Positions 16,977 through 26,909 of a DNA stretch of 64,000 bases are shown one piece after another (position 1 is the stretch's first letter; each line of letters opens with the position of its first letter). This DNA is from Kolteria novifilia. GTDB lineage: Bacteria > Planctomycetota > Planctomycetia > Kolteriales > Kolteriaceae. A program made the translations under genes and the position numbers. The DNA is taken from positions 2,728,001 through 2,792,000 of the forward strand of contig CP036279.1 in assembly GCA_007748055.1 (NCBI GenBank), read 5' to 3'. Below the pieces are notes generated by a model. That model saw nothing but the letters and a program-made list of their open reading frames with translations. It had not been told where the DNA came from and ran no database searches.

Positions 16977-17972
16977 CTAGCGATCGCGTTCGGAGGGTGG
17001 GGGAAATCCGCCCGGCGGCCCCGGTCGCCCTCCGCGTCCTTGGACGCCGGGACCGCCAAACGGAGGTGGACGACGACCTCGACGCCCACCGGAGCCCGGA
17101 CCTCGACCCGGCCCCCGTCGAGCGAAACTCTCGTCGGGTGTCCCTCGGTAGAGTCTCGGAATGAACGGAAACTCGTTGGTGACCACGTAGTAGTACGTCC
17201 CTTCGGGATACTCCGGCGTGACGCCGACCCGGCCGTTGGCTTCGTCGAGATCCCCGGCGCCAGGGACGAACTCCCAGTCCTGGACGAAGGTCCCGTCATA
17301 GCGCCCGCCTGGACCGCCGCGGCCACCCGGACGCGATCCTTTCTTCAAGCGATAGCTCGAGCGCAAGCGGACGACATCGCTCTCTGCGTCGTTGGGCTCG
17401 GCATGTCCATGGAGAGCGTAGATCGGGAAGCCATCCGCGGCGTAACCGACCAGAACCATTTTCTTCTCGTCGCCGAGCTTGGCGATCAGGCCCGTCGGCA
17501 TGCCGTGGTAGTGATAGGCTCCCGTCGGCTGGACATGAGCGTTGCTCGCGTCGAGGCCGAGGTTGATCTTTCCCGAGAGCGCTTCGTAGTTCCACCCCGA
17601 GCGACGATCGCGGTTCCAGAACTCCGCGGTTCCCGGGTCGAAGGGAACTCCGTTGAGAGCGACGCCGAAGGGTTGGCCCATCGCCGAACGAAACTCCTCG
17701 TTCATTCGCGGTTGGAGCGGAACCCGAAACGTGTAGCGCTGCGGCGCGATCCTGTTGGGATTGCCGCGGTTGGGAAAGCGACCGTGTTGGTGATCGGGAA
17801 TGCCGTTGGCGGTGATGTAGCGGTAGTTGCCGCGAGTGACGATGCTGACTTCGTTGTCCTGATCGCGATGGGCCTGACCATGTTGATGGCCGCCGGGACC
17901 GGGGTGAGCGAGGACGCTCGTGGCGACAAGCAGCAGCGAGCATGCGGCGAGAGCGTAGCGTAGCGAACTCAT
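16977..17972 (-). CDS. Exported YHYH-domain protein
   Basis: A signal peptide (LRYALAACSLLLVATSVLAHP) is followed by a mature part with the family hallmark GAYHYHGMPTGL, GYAADGFPIYALHGH and WEFVPGAGDLDEANGR...YYYVVTNEFPFIPR. YHYH proteins are exported and of unknown function; the His clusters suggest metal binding, as does the HPGPGGHQHGQAH tract right after the cleavage site. The C-terminal ~45 residues are Gly/Pro/Arg-rich and low in complexity. The start at ATG 17972 is supported by AAGGAG nine bases upstream; the frame is open further upstream but without such a site. Confidence 0.85.
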   Translation of the reverse strand: MSSLRYALAACSLLLVATSVLAHPGPGGHQHGQAHRDQDNEVSIVTRGNYRYITANGIPDHQHGRFPNRGNPNRIAPQRYTFRVPLQPRMNEEFRSAMGQPFGVALNGVPFDPGTAEFWNRDRRSGWNYEALSGKINLGLDASNAHVQPTGAYHYHGMPTGLIAKLGDEKKMVLVGYAADGFPIYALHGHAEPNDAESDVVRLRSSYRLKKGSRPGGRGGPGGRYDGTFVQDWEFVPGAGDLDEANGRVGVTPEYPEGTYYYVVTNEFPFIPRLYRGTPDESFARRGPGRGPGSGGRRGRRPPPFGGPGVQGRGGRPGPPGGFPPPSERDR

Positions 17973-18232
17973 CCCGGTGATCTCCTTGGTCGGCGGATGG
18001 GGCTGACGGTCGACGGGGCGCGACTTGATGGAAGCATGAGTGGCTGTCATCATGGCGACAGCGATAAAACGCGGCGGGTCGGGCAGATTCTTTCCGACGT
18101 GCGCAGTCATGTCGAAAAGTTTCCGTTGGCCCCCGACCCACCGCGGCTTCGCGTTCTCATGAAACCCCGGCGGCGTCGGCGAGTGTCGGAGCGGGCACCC
18201 GCCAACGGACGCCGGTGGGATGACGAGGCGAT

Positions 18233-20527
18233 CTAGCCCATCATCCCTTCGAAGAACATGTCGACGGCACGGGGATCTTGTTGACCGCCGCCGCCGTTGC
18301 GATCTCTTCGACCGCCACCGTCGTTGTTGTCGGCGACTTGAGCACCGGGACCGCCGGGGCCTCCGCCGCCGCGACCATCTCGACCGTCGCGATCGCGTCC
18401 GCCATCTCGGCCGTCATCGCGACCGCCACCGGGACGACGCTGGTTGATGGTGACGACTTCCACCCCGTCGGCATCGACGATCTCGACGTTGTCCTGGTTC
18501 TGAACGCCGAGACGCAAGACGTCGACGTCGGACATTTGGACGACTTCGCCGTTGATGGTGAGGACGCCCGAGTCGATCACGACCTCGTCGACATCCCGCG
18601 AGCCGCGGACGGTGACGACATCACGCTCGCCCTCGGTTCCGGCAATGACGATCCCGCCGGGGAGGGTCATCTCGGCTTGCGAAGTGTCGATCGTGAAGCG
18701 GTTCTGTTCCAGGTCGGTACCGACCAGGTGGACTTGGCTGACGTCCTCGATCGCGCGGCTCTCGAGCACCTGACCGGTCCGCTGGTCGATGATCCGGACT
18801 TCGGTCTCGTCGATCACCACCGTCATCTCGGCGGAAGTGTTGCCGTCGGCCTTGTAGTACAGGACCGAGGAATCGTAGAAGACGTTGTCCTGGATGTTGG
18901 TGATCGAGGTGTTGCGTTTGATGATGTCCGAGAGCTTGGTGCTCTCGATTTCGGCGAGTGCCTCCCCGGAGAAGACGTTCTCGTAGTAGAAGCGATCGCC
19001 GTCGCGAATACGCTCGAACTGGTCGGAGATGACCGTCGAGGCGAGTTCGCCCATGCTCGATCCGGGGAGATGGTCCTCGGCGAGCATGCCGACCCACGCG
19101 TCGATGTCGTCGACACTGTCGTAGACCGACGCGAGGTTCGCTTGAACGTTCGGGTCGGAGCTGATGTCGGCGAAACTGGTGACGCGTTCGAGGCCGTAGT
19201 CCTCGCGCATCTGGTTGTAGTCGGCCAAGCCATGATCGCGGCCACGCTGGATGTTCAGCGACGCCAGGTCGAAGCCGCCCGCTCCGGGAGGTCCGAAGAG
19301 GAAGTTGCGGACATCGTCGATCACTTGGTTGTCGATCTCTTGGGCTTGCTGGCTGGCCAGTCCGAGCAGGAGCGAGTCGATGCCGTTGTCGATCACTTCG
19401 CTGGGCGTGAAGAACGCGTTCTGAAGCGCGATCGAGCCCTCCTCGGCCTCGGTGCCGTCGTTGTTCAGTCGCTGGAGCTCCGGCGAGAGCATCGTGTGCC
19501 CAATCCGGTACGCGGCGGTGGAGAACTCATTGGCGATACTCGGATCGACGCTCGGGTCGTACCCTTCATAGTCGTCGATCGCGTCGTAGCCGAGCAGGGC
19601 CGGAAGGAACTCGTTGTATGTGATCGACTGGATTTCCGCGACGACGATCGAACGAGCCTGTTGGTAGAGTTCCTCGTCGGTCCACTCGGGATGCTCGGCG
19701 GCGAGCTGATCGGCCCACCAGTTGTGTTCGCGGACGAAGAGTGTGTGCATCGACGTCAGGGCGATCTGTTCGTTGGCGCGGACGTCGCCCGCCTCGAAGG
19801 AGCCACTTTCGCCGATGGGCAGCAGATCGCCGTTTTCACTCTCGGTGACGCGGAGCTTTCCGCCCTCGAATGACCGCAGCGCCGCGGCGGTTTCCTCATC
19901 GGATCCGTAGACCATCGAGCCGTCGATCAACGCGGTGATTTCGTTGATCTGCTCACGCGGGTTCGAGGAATCGGTGCCGGTTGACGTATCAAAGATAGAG
20001 CGAGTCAGTTCGATGACCTGCTCGCCGGTCCCGGTGGGATCGAAGAAGAAGTCCCCGGCGGGAACGTCGATGTTGAATTCCTCTTCCAGTTCGCCACCAC
20101 CGGTGAGGTCGATGTCGTGGTCGATGAACTGTCCCCACTGCCAGATGAAGTCGGTCAGGTAGCGATCGTTGACGATGGAGGTCTCTTGCGAAGCGACCGC
20201 GTTGCTGATTTCCCGAGCGCTGACTCGGTCCTCGCCGGCCGGTTCGGAAACGCCGTCGGCGTACTCGGCGTCGGAGATGCGGATAAGCTGGATGCCCGTG
20301 GAGCCCCAGTCAGGGTTGGAAAGGTTGTTGCCGGTGCCGTCAATCGTGCGGTACTCGGCGAAAAGGTCCGCCGAAAGCAGCGCGTCGGTCATCCCGAGCA
20401 CCTCGGCGGCACTCACGGTGCCGGTGGTGAGGACGAAACGATCCTCGAGTGGTTCACAGCTAATCAGGCGGCTCTTCGGAGCGACCAACGAACGAATTCG
20501 CCGTTGCGGCGAGAAACGCATCGACAT
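18233..20527 (-). CDS. Exported animal-type heme peroxidase with shared C-terminal module
   Basis: After ~15 basic residues the N-terminus reads LISCEPLEDRFVLTT, the LExLExR-like signal seen on planctomycete surface proteins. The peroxidase domain has WGQFIDHDIDLT (distal His137), LFVREHNWWA (Arg266), YRIGHTMLSPEL (proximal His344) and LNIQRGRDHGL. Family members use hydrogen peroxide to oxidise halides or organic substrates. Residues ~568-692 form a separate beta-rich module (VRIIDQRTGQVLESR...SQVHLVGTD) that is homologous to the C-terminus of the vanadium haloperoxidase at 55064. The last ~70 residues are Gly/Arg/Asp-rich. Start ATG 20527 follows GGAGACATTC. Confidence 0.9.
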   Translation of the reverse strand: MSMRFSPQRRIRSLVAPKSRLISCEPLEDRFVLTTGTVSAAEVLGMTDALLSADLFAEYRTIDGTGNNLSNPDWGSTGIQLIRISDAEYADGVSEPAGEDRVSAREISNAVASQETSIVNDRYLTDFIWQWGQFIDHDIDLTGGGELEEEFNIDVPAGDFFFDPTGTGEQVIELTRSIFDTSTGTDSSNPREQINEITALIDGSMVYGSDEETAAALRSFEGGKLRVTESENGDLLPIGESGSFEAGDVRANEQIALTSMHTLFVREHNWWADQLAAEHPEWTDEELYQQARSIVVAEIQSITYNEFLPALLGYDAIDDYEGYDPSVDPSIANEFSTAAYRIGHTMLSPELQRLNNDGTEAEEGSIALQNAFFTPSEVIDNGIDSLLLGLASQQAQEIDNQVIDDVRNFLFGPPGAGGFDLASLNIQRGRDHGLADYNQMREDYGLERVTSFADISSDPNVQANLASVYDSVDDIDAWVGMLAEDHLPGSSMGELASTVISDQFERIRDGDRFYYENVFSGEALAEIESTKLSDIIKRNTSITNIQDNVFYDSSVLYYKADGNTSAEMTVVIDETEVRIIDQRTGQVLESRAIEDVSQVHLVGTDLEQNRFTIDTSQAEMTLPGGIVIAGTEGERDVVTVRGSRDVDEVVIDSGVLTINGEVVQMSDVDVLRLGVQNQDNVEIVDADGVEVVTINQRRPGGGRDDGRDGGRDRDGRDGRGGGGPGGPGAQVADNNDGGGRRDRNGGGGQQDPRAVDMFFEGMMG

Positions 20528-20786
20528 GAATGTCTCCTTCCTCTGTGAGACTACGAAGAATACGAGGGACGTGACGGGTTTGGGGAGGAACCGCAGCCCG
20601 AGCGGTTTCTTGCCCCAGCGAACAGCAAAGAGCGTTTGTGACGACTCCCCATGGAGGTGGAAACGCGGGGTTGTGTCGACGTCTACATGGCGGGGGCGAA
20701 AATTGTGGTGGATTCTTTCTCGCGAGGCGGAAGCGAGACGTAGATTCTGGAAGTTCCGGTCCGTTGTAGAACCCAGGGGGTAACGA

Positions 20787-21425
20787 TTGTTGACTGAAGA
20801 GGCGGAATCGGTCGAAGTCATTGAGGCACTAAGGACGCGGGGGGCGGAAGCCGTCGCCGAGTTCTTCGCACGCCACCGACAACGACTGGCCATGACGGTC
20901 CACTTAAGAATGGACCGACGGATCAAACCCCGGGTGGACGAAGACGACATTCTTCAAGAGTCGTGTATCAACGCGATCTCCCGTCTTCACCACTACTTGA
21001 ACGACCCGTCGATGTCGTTCTTCGTTTGGCTACGCTTGATCGTGGGTCAAACGTTGTGCGATGTTCATCGACGCCATCTCGGGTCGAAGAAACGCGACGC
21101 CGGTCGAGAAGTCTCGATTCGCGGTGGCAGGCAAGCCGCCGCCTCGTCCCTCTCGATCGTGGGCATGTTCGTCGGCCAACTCACCTCGCCGAGCCAAGCG
21201 GCGATCAAGGCCGAGTTGACCGGGCTGCTCGAGGAGGCCCTCGAACAGATGAACCCCATCGATCGCGAGGTGCTCTCGCTGCGTCATCTCGAGGAGTTGA
21301 CCAACAGCGAAGTGGCCGAAGTGCTCAACATCGAACCGAAGGCGGCGAGTATCCGCTACATTCGGGCCATTGGCAGGCTCAAGGGAGTGCTCAAACGCTT
21401 CCCCGGCTTCTTCGATGAAACGTAG
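20787..21425 (+). CDS. ECF-type RNA polymerase sigma factor
   Basis: Region 2 is seen in VDEDDILQESCINAISRLHHYL followed by FFVWLRLIVGQTLCDVHRRHLG, and region 4 in MNPIDREVLSLRHLEELTNSEVAEVLNIEPKAASIRYIRAIGRL, a helix-turn-helix that contacts the -35 element. Sigma-70-family factors of this type are abundant in Planctomycetes and often sit beside a Ser/Thr kinase, as here (next gene begins 71 bp downstream). I infer that the kinase modulates this sigma factor. The start is TTG 20787 or TTG 20790, after CAGGGGG. The gene is divergent from the heme peroxidase, with 259 bp between them that may hold both promoters. Confidence 0.92.
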   Translation: MLTEEAESVEVIEALRTRGAEAVAEFFARHRQRLAMTVHLRMDRRIKPRVDEDDILQESCINAISRLHHYLNDPSMSFFVWLRLIVGQTLCDVHRRHLGSKKRDAGREVSIRGGRQAAASSLSIVGMFVGQLTSPSQAAIKAELTGLLEEALEQMNPIDREVLSLRHLEELTNSEVAEVLNIEPKAASIRYIRAIGRLKGVLKRFPGFFDET

Positions 21426-21496
21426 CCGCCAAACCAACAACCAGACGAACGTCGACGTCGGCCAACGTCGGGCGATCGCGTGAGGGGTCCAACGTC

Positions 21497-24361
21497 GTGG
21501 GCAAGTCGGACGAAGACGAACCACTCGTCGAGGAACGCGAGATCGACGAGGACGCGCCGCGCGATCCCTTGGAGGAATTGGCCGCCGAGTTCATCGAACG
21601 CAAACGCAAGGGAGAGCGGGTCACGATCGACGAGTACGTCAACCGACACCCCGACTTGGCGTACGAGATCCGCGAACTCTTTCCGACCATCGAGGCGATG
21701 GAGGGGATTCGCACCAAGAAGAAAGAAAGCCTCGAGGTCTCGCGCCATCGAACCAAGAAACTGGCGCAGCTTGAGCGATTGGGCGACCTGCGCGTCATCC
21801 GTGAGATTGGTCGTGGTGGCATGGGCGTGGTCTACGAAGCCCATCAGGCTTCGCTGCGCCGTCGCGTCGCCGTCAAGGTGCTTCCCATCGTCGGCACCGC
21901 CGACTCCAAAGCGGTGCGCCGTTTCCGCCGGGAAGCCCGCGCCGCCGCCAATCTTCACCATACCAACATCGTCCCGGTCCACTACTCCGGTCGCCGCGAG
22001 GACTGCTGCTACTACGTGATGCAGCTCATCGATGGCGTGACGCTCGACGCGCTACTCGACGAGGATCGTCCCCTCGCCGAACGGGTCGCTCCCTCCTCGG
22101 GCAAGCTTCCGACCCAACCCATCCCGGCGATGGTCGATACCTTCGACGGCGATGACATCGACTTGACTTCCGAGGAACACCTGACGCCCGCGTCGTACCC
22201 GATCGAGGACGACCGCTACGTCGCGCGCATCGGTTTGCAGATCGCCCAAGCCCTTCAGTACGCCCACGACCAAGGGACGCTGCACCGGGACATCAAGCCC
22301 GGCAACATCATGCTCGATCGCCGGGGCAACGTTTGGATCACCGACTTCGGCTTGGCCAAGTCGCTGCACGGCGATTCAATCAGCGTCACCGGGGAGATTG
22401 TCGGAACCCTTCGCTACATCGCACCCGAACGGCTCGACGGCTTCGTCGATCCCCGCAGCGACGTCTACAGCCTGGGGGTGACGCTTTACGAACTCCTCTC
22501 GCGCAAGCCGGCGTTCGACCAGAAGGCGCGAACGCCTTGGCGGGAGATGGTCGAACGAATCCGCACCGGCAAGTGCGAACCGCTCCATCAAACTCGCCGG
22601 GGAATCCCGAAGGACCTCGCGACGATCGTCGAGAAGGCGATGACGCTGGAGCCGGAGGATCGGTATCAGCGCGCCAGCGACTTGGCCGACGACTTGCGGC
22701 GTTTTCTCGAGGATCGTCAGGTCTCCTCACGCAGCTATTCGACGGTGGAACGGATCGGCCGATGGATGAAACAGTCGCCGACGGTCGCGGCCCTCTCGAC
22801 GACGACGCTTGGGCTCTCACTCGCGTTCGGACTCGTGACGGCGCTCGGGGTGGTCGCGCTGCAACAGTCGCTCGATCGCGAAGCTCAACACCGCATCAAG
22901 GCCGAAACCTCCGCCCAGATCGCTTCGACGACCCTCGATAAGATCTTCGAGCGTTTTCATCCGTCCCGAGGGGCGGGAGCGACGGAGATCGAGGGGGCGA
23001 CCACGCTCGCCGGCAACCAAGGGGGGGCCGTCTCCTCCGCCGACGCGGCCCTGCTCGAGGAACTGCTGAGCTTCTACGACCAACTCTCCCAGGAGGAGAT
23101 TCGCGACGCGTCGATCGGGGCTCGGCCGGCGATCGCTCGGCGTCGGGTCGGGCGCATTCAGCAGTCGCTCGGACAGTTCGACGCGGCGCTGGAAGCCTAC
23201 CGCGACGCGATCGGCAAGTATCAAACGCTCGCGGCGACCAGCGATGCCCTGGACGATCCCAAACTCGAAGTGGCTCGCATTCGCAATGACATGGGCGACG
23301 TTCTCCGTCGCTTGCAGCGAACCGAGGAGGCGCGGCAAGTTCACGAGACGGCGCTCGAGGAACTGGGGCAAGCGATGGCCACGACGACGCCGACCAAGGA
23401 ACTCAACTACGAGGTGGCGCGGACGCACTATCTACTCGGCTCTCGGCTACGGCCGGGAATGGGGCCATTCAGTCCGCCGCCCGACGAGGCGGTCTTTCCC
23501 GTGACGGACGCGCTCGACGCCGAAGAGGAAGTCACGTTTCCTCGTGGTCAGGACCGCAAGCATCTCGAGAACGCCGTCGCGGTCCTTGAGCGTCTCGTCG
23601 ACGACCATCCCCAGTTTCGCGCCGCGCGGTCTCTGTTGGGCGTTTGTCTTCGGGAGCTAGCCGCTGATCGGTATTCACTTCGGACCGACGAGGACATCGC
23701 CGCGGAGAAGCGGGCGGTCGAGATCTTCGAACAGCTCATCAAGGAAGATAAGAACGACGTCAACAGCCGGCATCAGTTGATGGAGACGCTGTCGGAGCTC
23801 AATGTCTTCGGGGCGTCGCTGCGGCCGGAGCACTACGCCCGCGCCGAGGCGAATCTCCGTCGGGCCCTGGCGATCGGCGAAGATCTCGTCAGCCAGGATC
23901 CCCACTCGCTCGATTGCTCCCTCGCGCTCGTCCACCTCTACTACAAGTTGGGCAGCGTGATCGAACAACGTTCGAGCACCGCCGACGACGAGGTCAAACG
24001 CGAACGATTGATCCAGGTCGAGGATTGTTTTCGCAAGGCCTATGAACTTCAGATGACGTTGGCGGAGCGATTTCCGCAGGCGACCGCGTATCGGCTCTGG
24101 GCGAGCAAGTTCCAGCTCGACCTCGCGCGGGCGCAACGCGAACTCGGCCGGCTGATGGAGTCGCGGAGCACGCTCGAGGGTTCGATCGCCCGTCTGACGC
24201 AGTTATGGCAGCGGGATCCGGGCAATCGGCGGATCGCCGCGTTGCTTTCGGTCTCGTACGAGGATCTGGAACGGCTGCTCTCGCAGCTCGGCTTGGAGAA
24301 CGAAGCCGCCGTCGCCCGCACCAAGGCGAAGACCTACCGTTCGCAACTCGACCAATCGTAG
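21497..24361 (+). CDS. Ser/Thr protein kinase with TPR-like C-terminal region
   Basis: After a ~90-residue acidic N-terminus, the kinase domain begins with IREIGRGGMGVVYEAH and RRVAVKVLP, has HRDIKPGNIMLD at residue 263 and DFGLAKSL, and ends about residue 405. One membrane helix follows (TTLGLSLAFGLVTALGVVALQQ). The long C-terminal region (~residues 470-950) is rich in helical repeats of TPR type (QSLGQFDAALEAYRDAIGKYQTL, AEANLRRALAIGEDLVSQDP). It pairs with the ECF sigma factor upstream, an arrangement known from Planctomycetes. Unlike the two kinases of the VgrG loci it has the standard DFG motif and no outer sensor domain of the same kind. Start GTG 21497 follows GAGGGG. Confidence 0.9.
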   Translation: MGKSDEDEPLVEEREIDEDAPRDPLEELAAEFIERKRKGERVTIDEYVNRHPDLAYEIRELFPTIEAMEGIRTKKKESLEVSRHRTKKLAQLERLGDLRVIREIGRGGMGVVYEAHQASLRRRVAVKVLPIVGTADSKAVRRFRREARAAANLHHTNIVPVHYSGRREDCCYYVMQLIDGVTLDALLDEDRPLAERVAPSSGKLPTQPIPAMVDTFDGDDIDLTSEEHLTPASYPIEDDRYVARIGLQIAQALQYAHDQGTLHRDIKPGNIMLDRRGNVWITDFGLAKSLHGDSISVTGEIVGTLRYIAPERLDGFVDPRSDVYSLGVTLYELLSRKPAFDQKARTPWREMVERIRTGKCEPLHQTRRGIPKDLATIVEKAMTLEPEDRYQRASDLADDLRRFLEDRQVSSRSYSTVERIGRWMKQSPTVAALSTTTLGLSLAFGLVTALGVVALQQSLDREAQHRIKAETSAQIASTTLDKIFERFHPSRGAGATEIEGATTLAGNQGGAVSSADAALLEELLSFYDQLSQEEIRDASIGARPAIARRRVGRIQQSLGQFDAALEAYRDAIGKYQTLAATSDALDDPKLEVARIRNDMGDVLRRLQRTEEARQVHETALEELGQAMATTTPTKELNYEVARTHYLLGSRLRPGMGPFSPPPDEAVFPVTDALDAEEEVTFPRGQDRKHLENAVAVLERLVDDHPQFRAARSLLGVCLRELAADRYSLRTDEDIAAEKRAVEIFEQLIKEDKNDVNSRHQLMETLSELNVFGASLRPEHYARAEANLRRALAIGEDLVSQDPHSLDCSLALVHLYYKLGSVIEQRSSTADDEVKRERLIQVEDCFRKAYELQMTLAERFPQATAYRLWASKFQLDLARAQRELGRLMESRSTLEGSIARLTQLWQRDPGNRRIAALLSVSYEDLERLLSQLGLENEAAVARTKAKTYRSQLDQS

Positions 24362-24402
24362 CCGGCGAAACGATCAACGAGTTATTGCTTTCGATCAACC
24401 GT

Positions 24403-24542
24403 CAACCAGGGTGCGCGTGGCGCGATTCTGGGTTTCATTAGAGCACGGCGTTGCCGTTCGGAACACCTTTGTCCAACCCGTAACCCAGGGTGCGCGAAGC
24501 GCGACCCTGGGCTTCATCAGAGAACGGCGTTGCCGTTCGAAC
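24403..24542 (+). repeat. Twin-hairpin repeat, two direct copies
   Basis: Two copies of a ~62-bp sequence lie at 24403-24464 and 24481-24542. Each has a first hairpin (CCAGGGTGCGCG...GCGCGACCCTGG, imperfect in copy 1), then TTCATNAGAG, then a second hairpin AACGGCGTTGCCGTT. The four-copy array at 28381-29080 contains the same pair of hairpins. Around 24750-24810 a weaker relative (GGCGCGTAGCGCACCCTAGG) is visible. The rest of 24362-24847 shows no gene. Confidence 0.8.
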
Positions 24543-24572
24543 CGAGAGAACGTCACCGTTTGGATGGCGAGA

Positions 24573-24620
24573 ACGTTTCTCGGGTGCCGTGCCCACGCTG
24601 GCCGTTGGCATGCGGTAGTC
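24573..24620 (+). repeat. Interspersed hairpin repeat, copy 4 (divergent)
   Basis: The core CGGGTGCCGTGCCCACGCTG followed by GCCGTTGGCATGCGG matches the repeat found after three genes of the first VgrG locus, with an imperfect stem. Confidence 0.6.
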
Positions 24621-24847
24621 GTCTTTGATTCAGTAAGATTCCGCACGAACGGTTGACGAGACGTCATGTGACGCATGTGCCACTCACGCCATTGGTCTCC
24701 GTCATGACGGCGGCATCGGCTGACCTCCGCGAACACTCAACGGGGGAACTCGCTCTGGGGCTTATGCCGAAGGGGCCAAGTGGCGCGTAGCGCACCCTAG
24801 GTAACGAACCAATGGACATCGCCACCCCGGCGGGGTTGTCTCGATGC

Positions 24848-25159
24848 CTACTCCTCCGGTTTGAGCACGCGGATCGAGGCGCCGTGATGGTACTGGGCGT
24901 TCTGATTGACGAACTCCAAGACCAAGGGCGAGGTGCGAAAGGCCGCGTAGTGATGCAGGCTCTCCCACCTCAGCAGAATCGTGATGACGTCGGGGCGCAC
25001 CGGCACGACGCCGGCTTGATCGAACTCGGCGTCGGCGAGAATCTCGAAACCTCGACAACCCTCGGCGGCGAGGACGCGATGACGCAGCGCCCGAAGTCGC
25101 TCGATGGTCGACTTGCGGTACTCGTCGTTGGCGCTGACTTCGATCAGGGAGTAAATCAT
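24848..25159 (-). CDS. Small ABM-type (antibiotic biosynthesis monooxygenase-like) protein
   Basis: This ~103-residue protein has the pattern of a dimeric alpha-beta barrel: MIYSLIEVSANDEYRKSTIERLRALR, AEGCRGFEILAD, ITILLRWESLHHYAAFRTSPLVLEFVNQ. Members of this fold include monooxygenases and many proteins without known substrate. The start at ATG 25159 has GGAG eight bases upstream; TTG 25165 is an alternative. It ends at the repeat-rich intergenic region and lies ~60 bp downstream of the UbiB-like gene on the same strand, so the two may be co-transcribed. Confidence 0.7.
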   Translation of the reverse strand: MIYSLIEVSANDEYRKSTIERLRALRHRVLAAEGCRGFEILADAEFDQAGVVPVRPDVITILLRWESLHHYAAFRTSPLVLEFVNQNAQYHHGASIRVLKPEE

Positions 25160-25217
25160 GTCCAAGACTCCATCAATAGTCGCTTGTTTCTGGCAGCCTG
25201 CTTAAAGCAACGGTCTG

Positions 25218-26909
25218 CTAGAGGGATCGCCGCAGGTTGGAGGCCAAAAAGACCGCGATCAACACGCCCGCCCCGATGAGTCCAGTGAACCCAATTCGCG
25301 TCAAGAGTCGAGAGGCGTTGGCCAATTCGTCGGCGAGAATGAGGATCGACGAGCCGATCGTCAAGCCGGAGATCACCAGCGCGAACGCGACGTTGCGCGC
25401 GGCCCGCTCGATGGTGTCGTCGTTGAGGCGCTCGAGTCCCTTGTGCTCGACGCTGATGCTGAATTCCCGGCGCCGCAGCCGCGCCACCAGTGCCCGGATG
25501 TCGTTGGGTATCTCCTCCAAGAGTTCCACATAACCCAGGATGCTTCGTTGCAATCGCTCGCGTTGGGCGGCGAAGCCGTAGCGTTGCTTCATCAGTCGTT
25601 CGACGTGCGGGCGTAGGTGGCTCATCGCGTCGAAGCTCGGATCGACTTGACGCCCGACCCCCTGGATCGTCGTCATCGCCTTGATGAGAAAAACGATGTC
25701 GCTGGGGCACTGGATCCGGTACTCGCGAAGCAGGCCGAAGAAGTCGTTCAACAGGCCCGGCATGTCGAGCGTTTCGAAGGTCGCGCCGTCGAAGCGGGAG
25801 ATGAACTCCCAGGTGTCCTCGCGGAAGGGACGACTCTCGTGCAGCGACGGGTCGGTGTCGGCCAGGGCGATCGTCGTGCGGATCACGCCTTCGAGGTTCC
25901 CGGTCACGACTCCGGCGACCAGATCGGCGAGCTGGTACATCGTCTTCTTCTCGATGCGGCCGGTCATGCCGCAATCGATGAAGGCGATCCGGCCGCCGGG
26001 CAGGACGAAGATGTTCCCCGGGTGCGGGTCGGCGTGGAAGAAGCCGAACTGCAGGCACTGTTTGAAGACGGCGTCGGTGCCGATCTCGACGCAGCGGCGG
26101 CGCTCCTGGCGCGTGAGGGTCTCGGGCGTCAGTCGCGAGAGCAGGGTGCCGTCGATCTCCTCGAGGGTGAGGAGGTTCTTGGTGGTCGCTTCCCAATGGA
26201 CTTTGGGAAAGTGGACGTCGGGATCGTCGCGAAAGTACTCCGCGAGCCGATCGGTCGACTTGCCCTCGTGGACGAGGTCGACCTCGCGATGCAGTTCGCG
26301 AGTGAACTCCCGAACGACTTGGGTCGGGCTGTAGCCCATGTCCCGGAAGTGGCTTTCGGTGAAGCGGGCGATCTCCGAGAGGACGTCCATGTCGGCGGCG
26401 AGGATGTCGTGAATCCCGGGGCGCAGGACCTTGAGGATGACGCGCTCGCCGGTGCGAAGCAGGGCGCGGTGGGTTTGCGCCATCGAGCCCGCGGCGAGGG
26501 GTTGCTCCTCGATCGACGCGAAGAGTTCGTCGCGTTTGGGGCCGAGTTCCTCGTCGAGGCGTTCGCCGATGAGGGCGAACTCGAGCTTGGGGCAGTCCCC
26601 CTGGAGGTGCTTGAACTCCTCGGCGAGTCGGGGCGGAACCAGGTCGGGTCGTGTGCTGAGGACCTGGCCGAGCTTGATGAAGGTGGGGCCCAGTTCCTCA
26701 AGGACCAGACGGACGCGCCGTTCGGTCGGCTGGCTCGAAGCGATCTCCTGTTCGACTTCCCCCTGGAGCAATTCCTTGCCGACGGGGAGTTCCCGGTGCA
26801 GTCCCGAATCGACGATCAGCTTGCGGAAGCCGTGCTTGGCGAGGACCCGGACGACTTGGGCGAGACGCTTGGTGCCGCGAATGACTTTGTTGAATCCGGA
26901 CAATGACAT
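25218..26909 (-). CDS. UbiB/AarF (ABC1/ADCK) family atypical kinase
   Basis: The hallmark sequence of the family is present: LGPTFIKLGQVLSTRPDLVP (KxGQ motif), AAGSMAQTHRALLRTGERVILKVLRPG (Ala-rich loop and ATP lysine), ELHREVDLVHEG (ExD), FFHADPHPGNIFVLPGGRIAFIDCGMTG (HADPHPGN catalytic loop and metal-binding DCG in place of DFG). The C-terminus has two membrane helices (VAFALVISGLTIGSSILI and IGFTGLIGAGVLIAVFLA). Relatives act as ATPases or kinases in ubiquinone or lipid metabolism at the membrane. Length and motif set are complete. Start ATG 26909. Confidence 0.93.
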   Translation of the reverse strand: MSLSGFNKVIRGTKRLAQVVRVLAKHGFRKLIVDSGLHRELPVGKELLQGEVEQEIASSQPTERRVRLVLEELGPTFIKLGQVLSTRPDLVPPRLAEEFKHLQGDCPKLEFALIGERLDEELGPKRDELFASIEEQPLAAGSMAQTHRALLRTGERVILKVLRPGIHDILAADMDVLSEIARFTESHFRDMGYSPTQVVREFTRELHREVDLVHEGKSTDRLAEYFRDDPDVHFPKVHWEATTKNLLTLEEIDGTLLSRLTPETLTRQERRRCVEIGTDAVFKQCLQFGFFHADPHPGNIFVLPGGRIAFIDCGMTGRIEKKTMYQLADLVAGVVTGNLEGVIRTTIALADTDPSLHESRPFREDTWEFISRFDGATFETLDMPGLLNDFFGLLREYRIQCPSDIVFLIKAMTTIQGVGRQVDPSFDAMSHLRPHVERLMKQRYGFAAQRERLQRSILGYVELLEEIPNDIRALVARLRRREFSISVEHKGLERLNDDTIERAARNVAFALVISGLTIGSSILILADELANASRLLTRIGFTGLIGAGVLIAVFLASNLRRSL

